From: Ramlibacter tataouinensis
Lineage (GTDB): Bacteria; Pseudomonadota; Gammaproteobacteria; Burkholderiales; Burkholderiaceae_C
DNA: 15,913 bases
Direction of reading: 5' to 3'
Assembly (NCBI GenBank): GCA_002427815.1
Contig: DIZF01000008.1
Coordinates: 54,517 to 70,429 of the forward strand
Shown here: positions 6,209 through 12,881 of the stretch, one piece after another
Layout of the letters: every line of letters starts with the position of its first letter
Numbering within the stretch: the stretch's first letter is position 1
The notes under the pieces: generated by a model
Seen by the model: the letters and a program-made list of their open reading frames with translations, nothing else
Told to the model about the DNA's origin: nothing
The model's database searches: none
Translations under genes and position numbers: made by a program

Positions 6209-8179
6209 TCAGATCCGTACGCCCATCCGATAGCCCTCATGGATGGCCGAGTTCATGTCGCGCGCGATCACGGCATCGCCGGCGCCATGCAGTTCGTCGA
6301 CCATCCACTGGAACTCCTGGAACAGGTCGTGGTTGGCCAGCCGCGGTCCCGAGACCAGCACCATGTCGGTTGGCACGAAGGTTTCCTCGCCCTTGGCGTT
6401 CTTCACGGTGGCGCCCTCGGCCGTCACGCCCACCAGATGGGTGGAGGTCAGGGTCCGGATCTCCAGCTCCTCGACCCAGGCCGAGTGCCGCCACTTGAAG
6501 GACGGAATCACATCGCCGGCGATCCGCTTCTCTTCTTCGACGATGACCACCTCGTGGCCGGCCTTGGTCAGCGATTCGGCCAGCGTGAGGCCGATCTTGC
6601 CGCCGCCTATCATCACCAGGCGCCTGGCCGGCTTGACCCGGCCATGGGCCACGTCCAGCGCATCGACCAGCAGTTCGCAGCCCTTGACGTGCCGGTACGC
6701 CTTCATGTCGGTGCGGGCGCCGGCGGCGACCAGGCAGACGTCGTATTGGTGCAGGATGCTGCGCATGAACTTGGCGTTGGCCTCGGTGTTGAAGCGCATC
6801 TCGATGCCGAGCTTTTGCACCATCACCTCGTAATGCCGGATGACGCTGAGCAGATCGTCCGGGCGAGCCAGGTCGTTGTCGGCATAGGCGCGCAGATTGC
6901 CGCCGATCCGGTCGCTCTTCTCGAACACCGTCACGTCGTGGCCGCGCTTCCTGGCGGTGATGGCCGCTTCCATGCCGGCCGGGCCGGCGCCGATGACCAT
7001 CACCTTCTTCTTCACGGCGGCCGGGGTGATCTGGTATTCCGGCTCGACCTCATGGCCCAGGGTCGGGTTCATGGTGCAGGTGTAAGGCAGGTCGCGGAAC
7101 AGCCGCGACAGGCAGTTCAGGGACCCTATGCAGCGGCGCACTTCGTCCAGCCGGTCTTCAGCGGCTTTGTGGATCAGCTCCGGATCGGCCAATAGCGGCC
7201 GGCACACCTCCCAGAAATCGAACACGCCATCCGCGATGCACTGGTTGGCCATGACCGGATCGGGCAGGCGGTTGCCGAAGGTGATCAGGGTGTTGGGGAA
7301 GAGTTTCTTGGCCTTGGCCGACAGGTAGTTCCAGTGCCCGGGCGCGACGTCGCGGCCGATCGAGGACTCCGGCGCTTCCTGCCAGCCGACGGTGACCGAG
7401 ATCATGTCGACGCCGGCATCGACGGCTTGCTGCATCAGCTCGAAGCACTCGTCTTCGCTGTTGCCGCCCCAGCGGTCCATCAGTTCGGCGCCGTTGAGGC
7501 GAACCACCAGCGGGTTCCCCGGCGTGGCCTGCTTGATGGCGTCGATCAGCTCGCGCATGAAGCGGCCGCGGTTCAGGGTCGAGCCGCCGTACTCGTCGGT
7601 GCGCTGGTTGGTGAAGCGCGAGTTGAAGTTGGCCAGCAGATAGCCCATGAAGCTGGTGACTTCGGTGCCGTCGAAGCCGGCGCGGATCGCGCGCCGCGCG
7701 GCGTCGGCGTGTTGCGTGATGATGAGCCGGATCTGTTCCTTGCTGACTTCGCGGGGCGGGCGGAAGTGCGGCAGCGTCTGCGGCACCACCGAGGGCTGGA
7801 TGCAGTAGCCCAGATCGATGCCGCCATAGCGGCCGGCGTGCAGGATCTGCTGGATCGCCACCCCGCCGTACTCGTGGATGTACCCGGCGATCATCTCGAA
7901 CTGGGGGATGAACTTGTCGTCGAAGAGGGCGATCTGGCGGAAATACGACTTGCCTTCGCCCAGCGGATCGGGATAGGCGCCCTGGTTGGTGATGATGCCG
8001 CAGCCGGTGCCGGCGATGACGCGGGTGCGCGCCAGCTCGCGCGGTGTGATGAAGCCGTCGCGGGTGTTGTAGTTGGACACGCAGCAGGCCCCGTACTTGA
8101 CCATGTTCCTGGTCTTGAACTTGCCGAACTGTCCGGGCTGGAAAAGGTGTTTGAGTTTCTGCTCGCCGGGGCGGGTCAT
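6209..8179 (-). CDS. Old Yellow Enzyme-type flavoprotein, 2,4-dienoyl-CoA reductase/TMADH-like
   Basis: This 656-aa protein has the layout of FadH and trimethylamine dehydrogenase. Residues 1-340 form an FMN-binding TIM barrel (FNSRFTNQRTDEYGGS about 185-200), 345-375 an Fe-S segment, and 390-656 a nucleotide-binding part with GAGPAG (397-402) and GGGKIG (525-530). Tyr180 (MGYLL) matches FadH Tyr166. The position of FadH catalytic His252 is Gln267 (GWQEAPESSI). The Fe-S motif reads C350-x2-S353-x2-C356-x11-C368, so the second of four expected ligands is serine. These changes suggest a substrate or reaction different from ordinary dienoyl-CoA reduction. Aromatic acyl-CoA reducers such as naphthoyl-CoA reductase belong to the same superfamily. 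The ATG at 8179 has AGGAG seven bases upstream; an in-frame extension to 8278 lacks family similarity. Confidence 0.9.
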   Translation of the reverse strand: MTRPGEQKLKHLFQPGQFGKFKTRNMVKYGACCVSNYNTRDGFITPRELARTRVIAGTGCGIITNQGAYPDPLGEGKSYFRQIALFDDKFIPQFEMIAGYIHEYGGVAIQQILHAGRYGGIDLGYCIQPSVVPQTLPHFRPPREVSKEQIRLIITQHADAARRAIRAGFDGTEVTSFMGYLLANFNSRFTNQRTDEYGGSTLNRGRFMRELIDAIKQATPGNPLVVRLNGAELMDRWGGNSEDECFELMQQAVDAGVDMISVTVGWQEAPESSIGRDVAPGHWNYLSAKAKKLFPNTLITFGNRLPDPVMANQCIADGVFDFWEVCRPLLADPELIHKAAEDRLDEVRRCIGSLNCLSRLFRDLPYTCTMNPTLGHEVEPEYQITPAAVKKKVMVIGAGPAGMEAAITARKRGHDVTVFEKSDRIGGNLRAYADNDLARPDDLLSVIRHYEVMVQKLGIEMRFNTEANAKFMRSILHQYDVCLVAAGARTDMKAYRHVKGCELLVDALDVAHGRVKPARRLVMIGGGKIGLTLAESLTKAGHEVVIVEEEKRIAGDVIPSFKWRHSAWVEELEIRTLTSTHLVGVTAEGATVKNAKGEETFVPTDMVLVSGPRLANHDLFQEFQWMVDELHGAGDAVIARDMNSAIHEGYRMGVRI

Positions 8180-8225
8180 GGGGATGCTCCTGGGTTGAAT
8201 CGGGTTTGCTTGAACGGTGTGGTGG

Positions 8226-8441
8226 TCAAGGCTGCGGCGGCTGGCCTGGCACCGGGTTGATCGCCGAGGCCGTGGCATTGCGTGCTGCGAATGCGGCCAG
8301 CGCGGCTTCGATTTCGGCGAGGTTCTCGGGTGTGACGGCGGCGCCGCATTCGTAGCAGACGTTGGCCATGCGGTCGAACCAGCGGCAGCCGCATTGATCG
8401 CAGGCCAGTTCCGGCGCGCCGCTGGGGTTGCTGAAGATCAT
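8226..8441 (-). CDS. Small zinc-ribbon protein
   Basis: This 71-aa protein has two CxxC knuckles, CDQC (Cys14, Cys17) and CYEC (Cys29, Cys32), separated by 11 residues. They form a compact metal-binding ribbon, probably zinc. An alanine-rich helix (PENLAEIEAALAAFAARN) and a loose proline-rich tail follow. The spacing is too short for a rubredoxin. It is not attached to an OB-fold as in DUF35 acyl-CoA-associated proteins. Its start overlaps the stop of the 159-aa gene upstream (ATGA), and the flavoprotein gene follows after 46 bp, so these three are probably expressed together. A structural or electron-transfer partner role for the flavoprotein is inference; I do not recognise a named family. 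Confidence 0.8.
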   Translation of the reverse strand: MIFSNPSGAPELACDQCGCRWFDRMANVCYECGAAVTPENLAEIEAALAAFAARNATASAINPVPGQPPQP

Positions 8442-8917
8442 CGGCAGGCTCCCAGAAAGGCCAGGCCCAGCGAATCGAGGAAGTCTTCGTAGCCGGCGTC
8501 CTGCAGCTCGTACTTGGTCTTCATCACGAAGAACATGATGCTGCCCTTGCGGATCTGTCTCTTGATGATCGACAGGGTCTCGCCGTCCAGGGCGTCGCGC
8601 ATGGCTTCCAGCCCGTCCTCGTCGGCGACGAACAGGAGGTCCACCCGGGCGTCCTGGAAACCCGAGTAATGCCTCACGTTGGCACGCATGACATCGCCGT
8701 CCATGACCCAGGTCAGCATCTGGCCTTCGCCGCCGGCATTCATGACCCCGGCCACGTGCTTGCCCGGGTGGATGCCGGAGCCCGCGCGCGGCACGAAGCC
8801 CACGGCGCAGCCGGGCACGAGCTCGGTGAACAGCGGCGCGTGGCGAGCCAGCATCGCCTGCCAGGCGGGGAGATCGCCGAAGACGCTGGCCGCTTCAAGG
8901 TGCGGGCCGGGCTGCAT
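8438..8917 (-). CDS. Conserved-looking protein of unknown function
   Basis: I do not recognise this 159-aa protein. It has no signal peptide, no membrane segment and no metal-binding cysteine cluster (cysteines only at GCAVG and the C-terminal GACR). It has a mixed alpha/beta character with a glycine-rich middle (MNAGGEGQMLTWVMDG) and a C-terminal helix-rich segment (MKTKYELQDAGYEDFLDSLG). Coding is supported by tight packing: the start is 2 bp after the stop of the Bug-protein gene, and the stop overlaps the zinc-ribbon start by 4 bp (ATGA). Position suggests that it works with the zinc-ribbon protein and the flavoprotein, for example as a subunit or a CoA-ester-binding partner. This is inference from context only. 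Confidence 0.75.
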   Translation of the reverse strand: MQPGPHLEAASVFGDLPAWQAMLARHAPLFTELVPGCAVGFVPRAGSGIHPGKHVAGVMNAGGEGQMLTWVMDGDVMRANVRHYSGFQDARVDLLFVADEDGLEAMRDALDGETLSIIKRQIRKGSIMFFVMKTKYELQDAGYEDFLDSLGLAFLGACR

Positions 8918-8919
8918 GT

Positions 8920-9891
8920 TCAGCGTTCCTCGGGCTTGGCGCCGGTGAGCGCGATCATGTGCCGGTAGCGTTCGATGTCGCGCCGGACCAGCGCTTCCAG
9001 TTCGGCCGGCGTGCCGGTCGCGGGGTCGAGACCGACCGCGGCGATGCGTTCGACCACCGCCGGGTCATGCATGACCTTGCCGATCTCGCGCGACAGGCGC
9101 GCCACCACCGCCGCCGGCGTGCCGGCCGGCGCGAGGATGGCGTACCAGTCGACCAGCGCGAACTCCGGGTAGCCGCTCTCGGCGAAGGTCGGTACCTCCG
9201 GCGCCGCAGCATTGCGCGCCGGGCTGGTGACCGCCAGCGCGACGAGCTTGCCGGCCCTGGCGTGCTTGATGCCGTTGCCCGCGACGATCAGCGACAGGCT
9301 GACCTGGCCCCCGAGCAGATCGACCAGCGCCTGGCCGCCGCCCTTGTACGGCACATCGATGAGGTCTATGCCCGCCATGCGCTTGAACCATTCGAAGCCG
9401 AGGTAATGCGGGCTGCTCGATCCCAGCGACGCGAACGACAACCGGCCCGGCTGGGCCTTCGCCTGCGCGACCAGATCGCCGAGCGTGCGCATGCCCGTCG
9501 ATGGGTGCGCCAGCAACATCAGCGGCGACGTGGTCAACTGGGTGACGAAGGCGAAGTCCTTCAGCGAGTCGTAGGGCATGGTGCCGCCGTACGCCGCGTT
9601 GATCGCGTGGATATCGGTGGTGAGCAGCAGCGTGTGGCCGTCGGCCGGCGCCAGCGCCACCTGGCGGGTGGCGATCACCGAGTTGCCGCCCGGCTTGTTG
9701 TCCACCAGTACCGGCACGCCCAGGACCGGTGCCAGCCGCTCCGCCAGGAGGCGCGCCACCACGTCGGTGCCGCCCCCGGGGCCGAACGGCACGACGATGC
9801 GAACGGCCTGGCTGGGGAAGTCGGCGGCGCCCGCGAGCGGTGCGGCGAACAGCGTGGCGGCAGCCAGCAGAATGGATAACAAGGGCTTCAT
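8920..9891 (-). CDS. Bug/TctC-family periplasmic solute-binding protein
   Basis: This 323-aa periplasmic receptor belongs to the Bug (TctC) family, greatly expanded in Burkholderiales; known ligands are small organic acids, including aromatic ones. A signal peptide is evident (MKPLLSILLAAATLFAAPLAGA, cleavage about residue 22-23). The mature protein starts with the family pattern FPSQAVRIVVPFGPGGGTDV, followed by LVDNKPGGNS and VPYKGGGQALVDLLGGQV. The ATG at 9891 is preceded by AGGAGGT at 9897-9903. The in-frame extension to 10053 lies inside the fusion gene and can be discarded. No TctA/TctB membrane genes are in the window, so it is either an orphan receptor or borrowed by another transporter. 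Location inside a Liv-type ABC/catabolic operon suggests that it binds the operon's substrate or has a sensing role. Confidence 0.93.
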   Translation of the reverse strand: MKPLLSILLAAATLFAAPLAGAADFPSQAVRIVVPFGPGGGTDVVARLLAERLAPVLGVPVLVDNKPGGNSVIATRQVALAPADGHTLLLTTDIHAINAAYGGTMPYDSLKDFAFVTQLTTSPLMLLAHPSTGMRTLGDLVAQAKAQPGRLSFASLGSSSPHYLGFEWFKRMAGIDLIDVPYKGGGQALVDLLGGQVSLSLIVAGNGIKHARAGKLVALAVTSPARNAAAPEVPTFAESGYPEFALVDWYAILAPAGTPAAVVARLSREIGKVMHDPAVVERIAAVGLDPATGTPAELEALVRRDIERYRHMIALTGAKPEER

Positions 9892-9907
9892 GGTGGACCT
9901 CCTGTAT

Positions 9908-11920
9908 TCAACCGGTGGCGCCGAAATCGGGAGGGCGCCGCTCTCCGAAGGCTGTGATTCCCTCGCGCGCCGCAGCCGTGCAGGCCACAGTGCCGAAGGC
10001 GCGATAACCCACTTCCAGCGCCGCAGCCAGCGTGGGCGCCATGGCGGCGTCACGCACCGCGTGCTCGATGATCCCGATCACGGTGCCGCTCAACACGGGG
10101 CCGCCGGTGCCGGCGCCCGGCGCGAACGGCGGCACGGCCACCGGCGCGTCTGAAATCGTGGGGATGTGCCCGGCCAGCGCATGGACCCGGGCCACCGCCC
10201 GCGCGATCAGGTCGTCGTAGCCGTCGGCCAGTTCATCGACGATGCCCAACTCGTGGGCCCGCGCGGCCTTGAGCCGGTCGCCGCGCGTGAGCATGCCGTG
10301 GAATACCAGTGCCGCATCCGGCCAGCGCCGATAGGGCACCACCATCGCACCGATGCCCGGCAGAATGCCCAGCGTCACCTCGGGCAACTGCATCCAGGCG
10401 CTGCGCTCGGCGATCAGAGCGTGGCAGCGCGTGGCCAGCTCGAAGCCGCCGCCCAGGGCCATGCCGTTGAGCGCCGCCACCACCGGCTTGCGGGCGCGGT
10501 CCAGGTGCACCAGCAGGCGCGAGCAATCGCGTGCGTACTGCGCAGCGGCCTCCTTGTCGCCCAGCAGCGACGGGAAGCGGCCGATGTCGGCGCCGGCGCA
10601 GAACGACTTGGTGCCGTAGCCGACGATGACGAACCCGGCGACCTTGGGATCGTCCTCGTGGCGGCGGATCACGGCCAGGACTTCGTCGGTCAGCTCGTCA
10701 TGCAGCGCGTTCAGGGCTTCGGGGCGGCGCAGGGTGATGAGTACCACGCCGTCCCGTTGGTCGACCAGCACATGGCGCTCGGCCGGCAGGTAGGCAGCCG
10801 GGTCGCGCCGCGGCGCGGGCATGCCGGGGCGCTCGCGCACGAAGCGCTCGAGCACGCGCGTGCACTCGGCCGGACCCATGGAGCGCATCAGCTCCAGCGG
10901 CCCGTGGCGAAAGCCCAGCGCCAGGCGGCAGCCGATGTCGAGATCGGCTGCCCCGCCGATGTCCCGGTCCAGGATGTCCACGGTTTGCGACAGCAGCACG
11001 CCCAGCAGGCGGTCGCGGATGCGCGAGCGCAGCGGCTCAGGCACCTCGATCTCGCGCCCCGGCGCCACGGCGTTCCAGCGATCGACCGAGCGGAATATCG
11101 GGGCCGGCCGGTAGTGCTCGCCTTCCTCGTCGGCCTGCAGGGTGTTGGTCTCGATGATGATCGGGTTGCCGTGCGCCAGGTTCAGCACGAAGAAGGGCCC
11201 GGCCTGGACGAACTCGGCGGCCACGCTGTCGATCTGCGCCGCGCTGGCTTCGCCCAGCAACAGCCCGGCCTCGTTGCACCAGTTGTCGAAGATGCGATCG
11301 AGCATGAAGCAGGGAACGTCGGCGGTGACCAGCGGCAGCTTGCCGGTCTGCACGAACAATCGGCGCAGCCATGCCACCAGCGACGCTTCGGCGCGCGCCC
11401 AGGCTACGACCTCGACCACCGGGTTGCGCCATGCCGGCGCGAAGAAGTGCGTCACCGTGGCACGCTCGGGATGGGCCATCCGGCTGAAGATGCGCTGCGC
11501 CGGCAGCGAACTGGTGTTGGAGGTGATGGCGGTGCCGGCATCGACGCGCGCCTCGACCTCGGCGAAGATGCGCAGCTTGAGCGCCAGGTCCTCGGTGGCG
11601 GCCTCGATCACCCAGTCGCAACCGCGCAGCACGTCGTAGTCGGTGCCGCCGGTGATCCCGGCCAGCGTGGCCTGCGCCGCCTTGTCGCTCATCTTGCCGC
11701 GCGCCACCGCCTTGTCGGCATAGCCCTTCAGCCGCGCCAACGCAGCATCGACGGCAGCCTGGCGCACGTCGAGCAGCGCCAGCTCCAGCCCGGGCAGCGC
11801 GGCCTTCAGGTAATAACCGATGTCCGGCCCTATGGTGCCGGCACCGATCACGGCGACGCGCCGCGGCGCGGGCCGGGTGCTGGTTTCGAGCAGGGGGTTG
11901 GCGGGGCGGGAACGGGTCAT
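9908..11920 (-). CDS. 3-hydroxyacyl-CoA dehydrogenase / enoyl-CoA hydratase fusion
   Basis: This bifunctional 670-aa enzyme covers the hydration and NAD-dependent oxidation steps of beta-oxidation-like pathways. Domain order is reversed relative to FadB. Residues 20-205 form the NAD domain (GAGTIG at 26-31), about 205-365 the dehydrogenase C-terminal part, and about 385-600 the hydratase. In the dehydrogenase, Ser137, His158 (THFF) and Glu170 match the catalytic residues of human HAD, but the position of Asn208 is Asp208. In the hydratase, CAGADI (441-446), Glu494 (GGFELA) and Glu514 (LPEVTLG) are intact. The same order occurs in archaeal crotonyl-CoA hydratase/dehydrogenase fusions. The ATG at 11920 has GGAG at 11930-11933. 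It overlaps the ligase remnant by 4 bp, and the Bug gene follows after 16 bp. Confidence 0.93.
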   Translation of the reverse strand: MTRSRPANPLLETSTRPAPRRVAVIGAGTIGPDIGYYLKAALPGLELALLDVRQAAVDAALARLKGYADKAVARGKMSDKAAQATLAGITGGTDYDVLRGCDWVIEAATEDLALKLRIFAEVEARVDAGTAITSNTSSLPAQRIFSRMAHPERATVTHFFAPAWRNPVVEVVAWARAEASLVAWLRRLFVQTGKLPLVTADVPCFMLDRIFDNWCNEAGLLLGEASAAQIDSVAAEFVQAGPFFVLNLAHGNPIIIETNTLQADEEGEHYRPAPIFRSVDRWNAVAPGREIEVPEPLRSRIRDRLLGVLLSQTVDILDRDIGGAADLDIGCRLALGFRHGPLELMRSMGPAECTRVLERFVRERPGMPAPRRDPAAYLPAERHVLVDQRDGVVLITLRRPEALNALHDELTDEVLAVIRRHEDDPKVAGFVIVGYGTKSFCAGADIGRFPSLLGDKEAAAQYARDCSRLLVHLDRARKPVVAALNGMALGGGFELATRCHALIAERSAWMQLPEVTLGILPGIGAMVVPYRRWPDAALVFHGMLTRGDRLKAARAHELGIVDELADGYDDLIARAVARVHALAGHIPTISDAPVAVPPFAPGAGTGGPVLSGTVIGIIEHAVRDAAMAPTLAAALEVGYRAFGTVACTAAAREGITAFGERRPPDFGATG

Positions 11921-12120
11921 GTGATGGATCTCCGCAATGCGTTCTTGTCGGTCTTGTTGGCCGGGGTCTTGGGCCGCTGCTGGGCGAACCGCCACTGCGC
12001 CGGCAATTTGTAGGGCGCCAGCCGCTCGCGGCAGTGCGCCAGCAGCGCTTGCGCGGCGGCGGCCAGCATCCGCACCACCGTGGGTTGCGCGCGCGGCAGC
12101 CCCCGCATCGCGGCGTTCAT
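11917..12120 (-). pseudogene. Acyl-CoA ligase remnant (C-terminal tail only)
   Basis: This 67-codon ORF has a second half that reads as the extreme C-terminus of an AMP-dependent acyl-CoA ligase: CRERLAPYKLPAQWRFAQ, then PKTPANKTDKNALRR, with the lysine of the A10 motif (normally T-P-x-G-K) still in place. The adenylation core of about 450 residues is missing. The first 25 residues (from MNAAMRGLPRAQ) resemble nothing I recognise and may be the original N-terminus joined to the tail by an in-frame deletion. Despite this, both junctions are exact ATGA overlaps, with the livF stop and with the fusion-gene start, so it is probably still translated and may keep the downstream genes coupled. The full-length ligase at the end of the operon may have replaced its function. 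Confidence 0.7.
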
Positions 12121-12881
12121 CCGGCCTCCTTCGCGGCCGGCGGCGCCGACCCCTTGAGCCCGAGATACGACTCGATCACCCGCGGATTCCCCGCCAGTTC
12201 GGCGGCCGGCCCCTGCAGCACCAGGTCGCCCGTCTCCAGTACATAGCCGCTGTCGGCGATCTGCAGCGCGGCGCGAGCGTTCTGCTCGACCAGCAGGATC
12301 GCCACGCCATCGGCGCGCAGGTCGGCGACGATCCGCAGGATGTCCCGCACGATCAGCGGCGCCAGCCCGAGGCTGGGCTCGTCCAGCATCAGCAGCCTGG
12401 GCTTGGCCATCAGCGCCCGGCCGATTGCCAGCATCTGGCGCTCGCCGCCCGACAGCGTGACCGCCAGCTGGGTGCGGCGCTCGGCCAGGCGCGGGAAGCG
12501 CGCATAGACCTCGCGCAGATCGGCGGCGGCGCCGCGGTCGCGCCAGCGTGTGCGCTGGTAGGCGCCCAGGCGCAGGTTGTCCTCCACGCTCAGCTCGCCG
12601 AACAGCTCGCGGCGCTCGGGCACCAGCGTCAGGCCGGCTGCCACGCGCGACTCGACCGGCAACGCAGCGACGTCCTGGCCGGCATAGTGCACCGTGCCGC
12701 GGCTGGGCAACAGGCCGATCAGCGCCGCCAGCAGCGTCGACTTGCCGGCGCCGTTGGGTCCGATCACGGTGACGATGGAGCCGGCATCGACGCGCAGGCT
12801 CACGCCATGCACCGCTTCGACCTTGCCGTAGGAGACATGCAGGTCGATGACCTCGAGCAGTGGTGCGGCGCCGGCCGTCAT
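12117..12881 (-). CDS. livF: Branched-chain amino acid-type ABC transporter ATPase LivF
   Basis: This cytoplasmic ATPase subunit (254 aa) belongs to the HAAT (LivF) class of ABC importers. Walker A is GPNGAGKST (41-49), the signature LSGGERQ (143-149) and Walker B LLMLDEP (163-169). The family-typical LLVEQNARAAL segment distinguishes LivF from LivG. Together with the LivM-LivG fusion it should form the heterodimeric motor. HAAT systems in Burkholderiales import many carboxylates, including aromatic acids, not only leucine-type amino acids. The start overlaps the stop of the fusion gene and the stop overlaps the start of the ligase remnant, each by ATGA. Confidence 0.97.
   Translation of the reverse strand: MTAGAAPLLEVIDLHVSYGKVEAVHGVSLRVDAGSIVTVIGPNGAGKSTLLAALIGLLPSRGTVHYAGQDVAALPVESRVAAGLTLVPERRELFGELSVEDNLRLGAYQRTRWRDRGAAADLREVYARFPRLAERRTQLAVTLSGGERQMLAIGRALMAKPRLLMLDEPSLGLAPLIVRDILRIVADLRADGVAILLVEQNARAALQIADSGYVLETGDLVLQGPAAELAGNPRVIESYLGLKGSAPPAAKEAG

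Noticed and set aside
5438..7195. Plus-strand open frame of 585 codons
   Set aside because: It lies antisense to two well-supported genes (ligase and flavoprotein) and its His/Gln/Gly-rich composition is typical of a GC-rich shadow frame.
8180..8278. N-terminal extension of the flavoprotein
   Set aside because: It has no family similarity, and the ATG at 8179 has a good AGGAG site seven bases upstream.
10166..12013. Plus-strand open frame of 615 codons
   Set aside because: It is antisense to the dehydrogenase-hydratase gene, with shadow-like composition and no recognisable motif.
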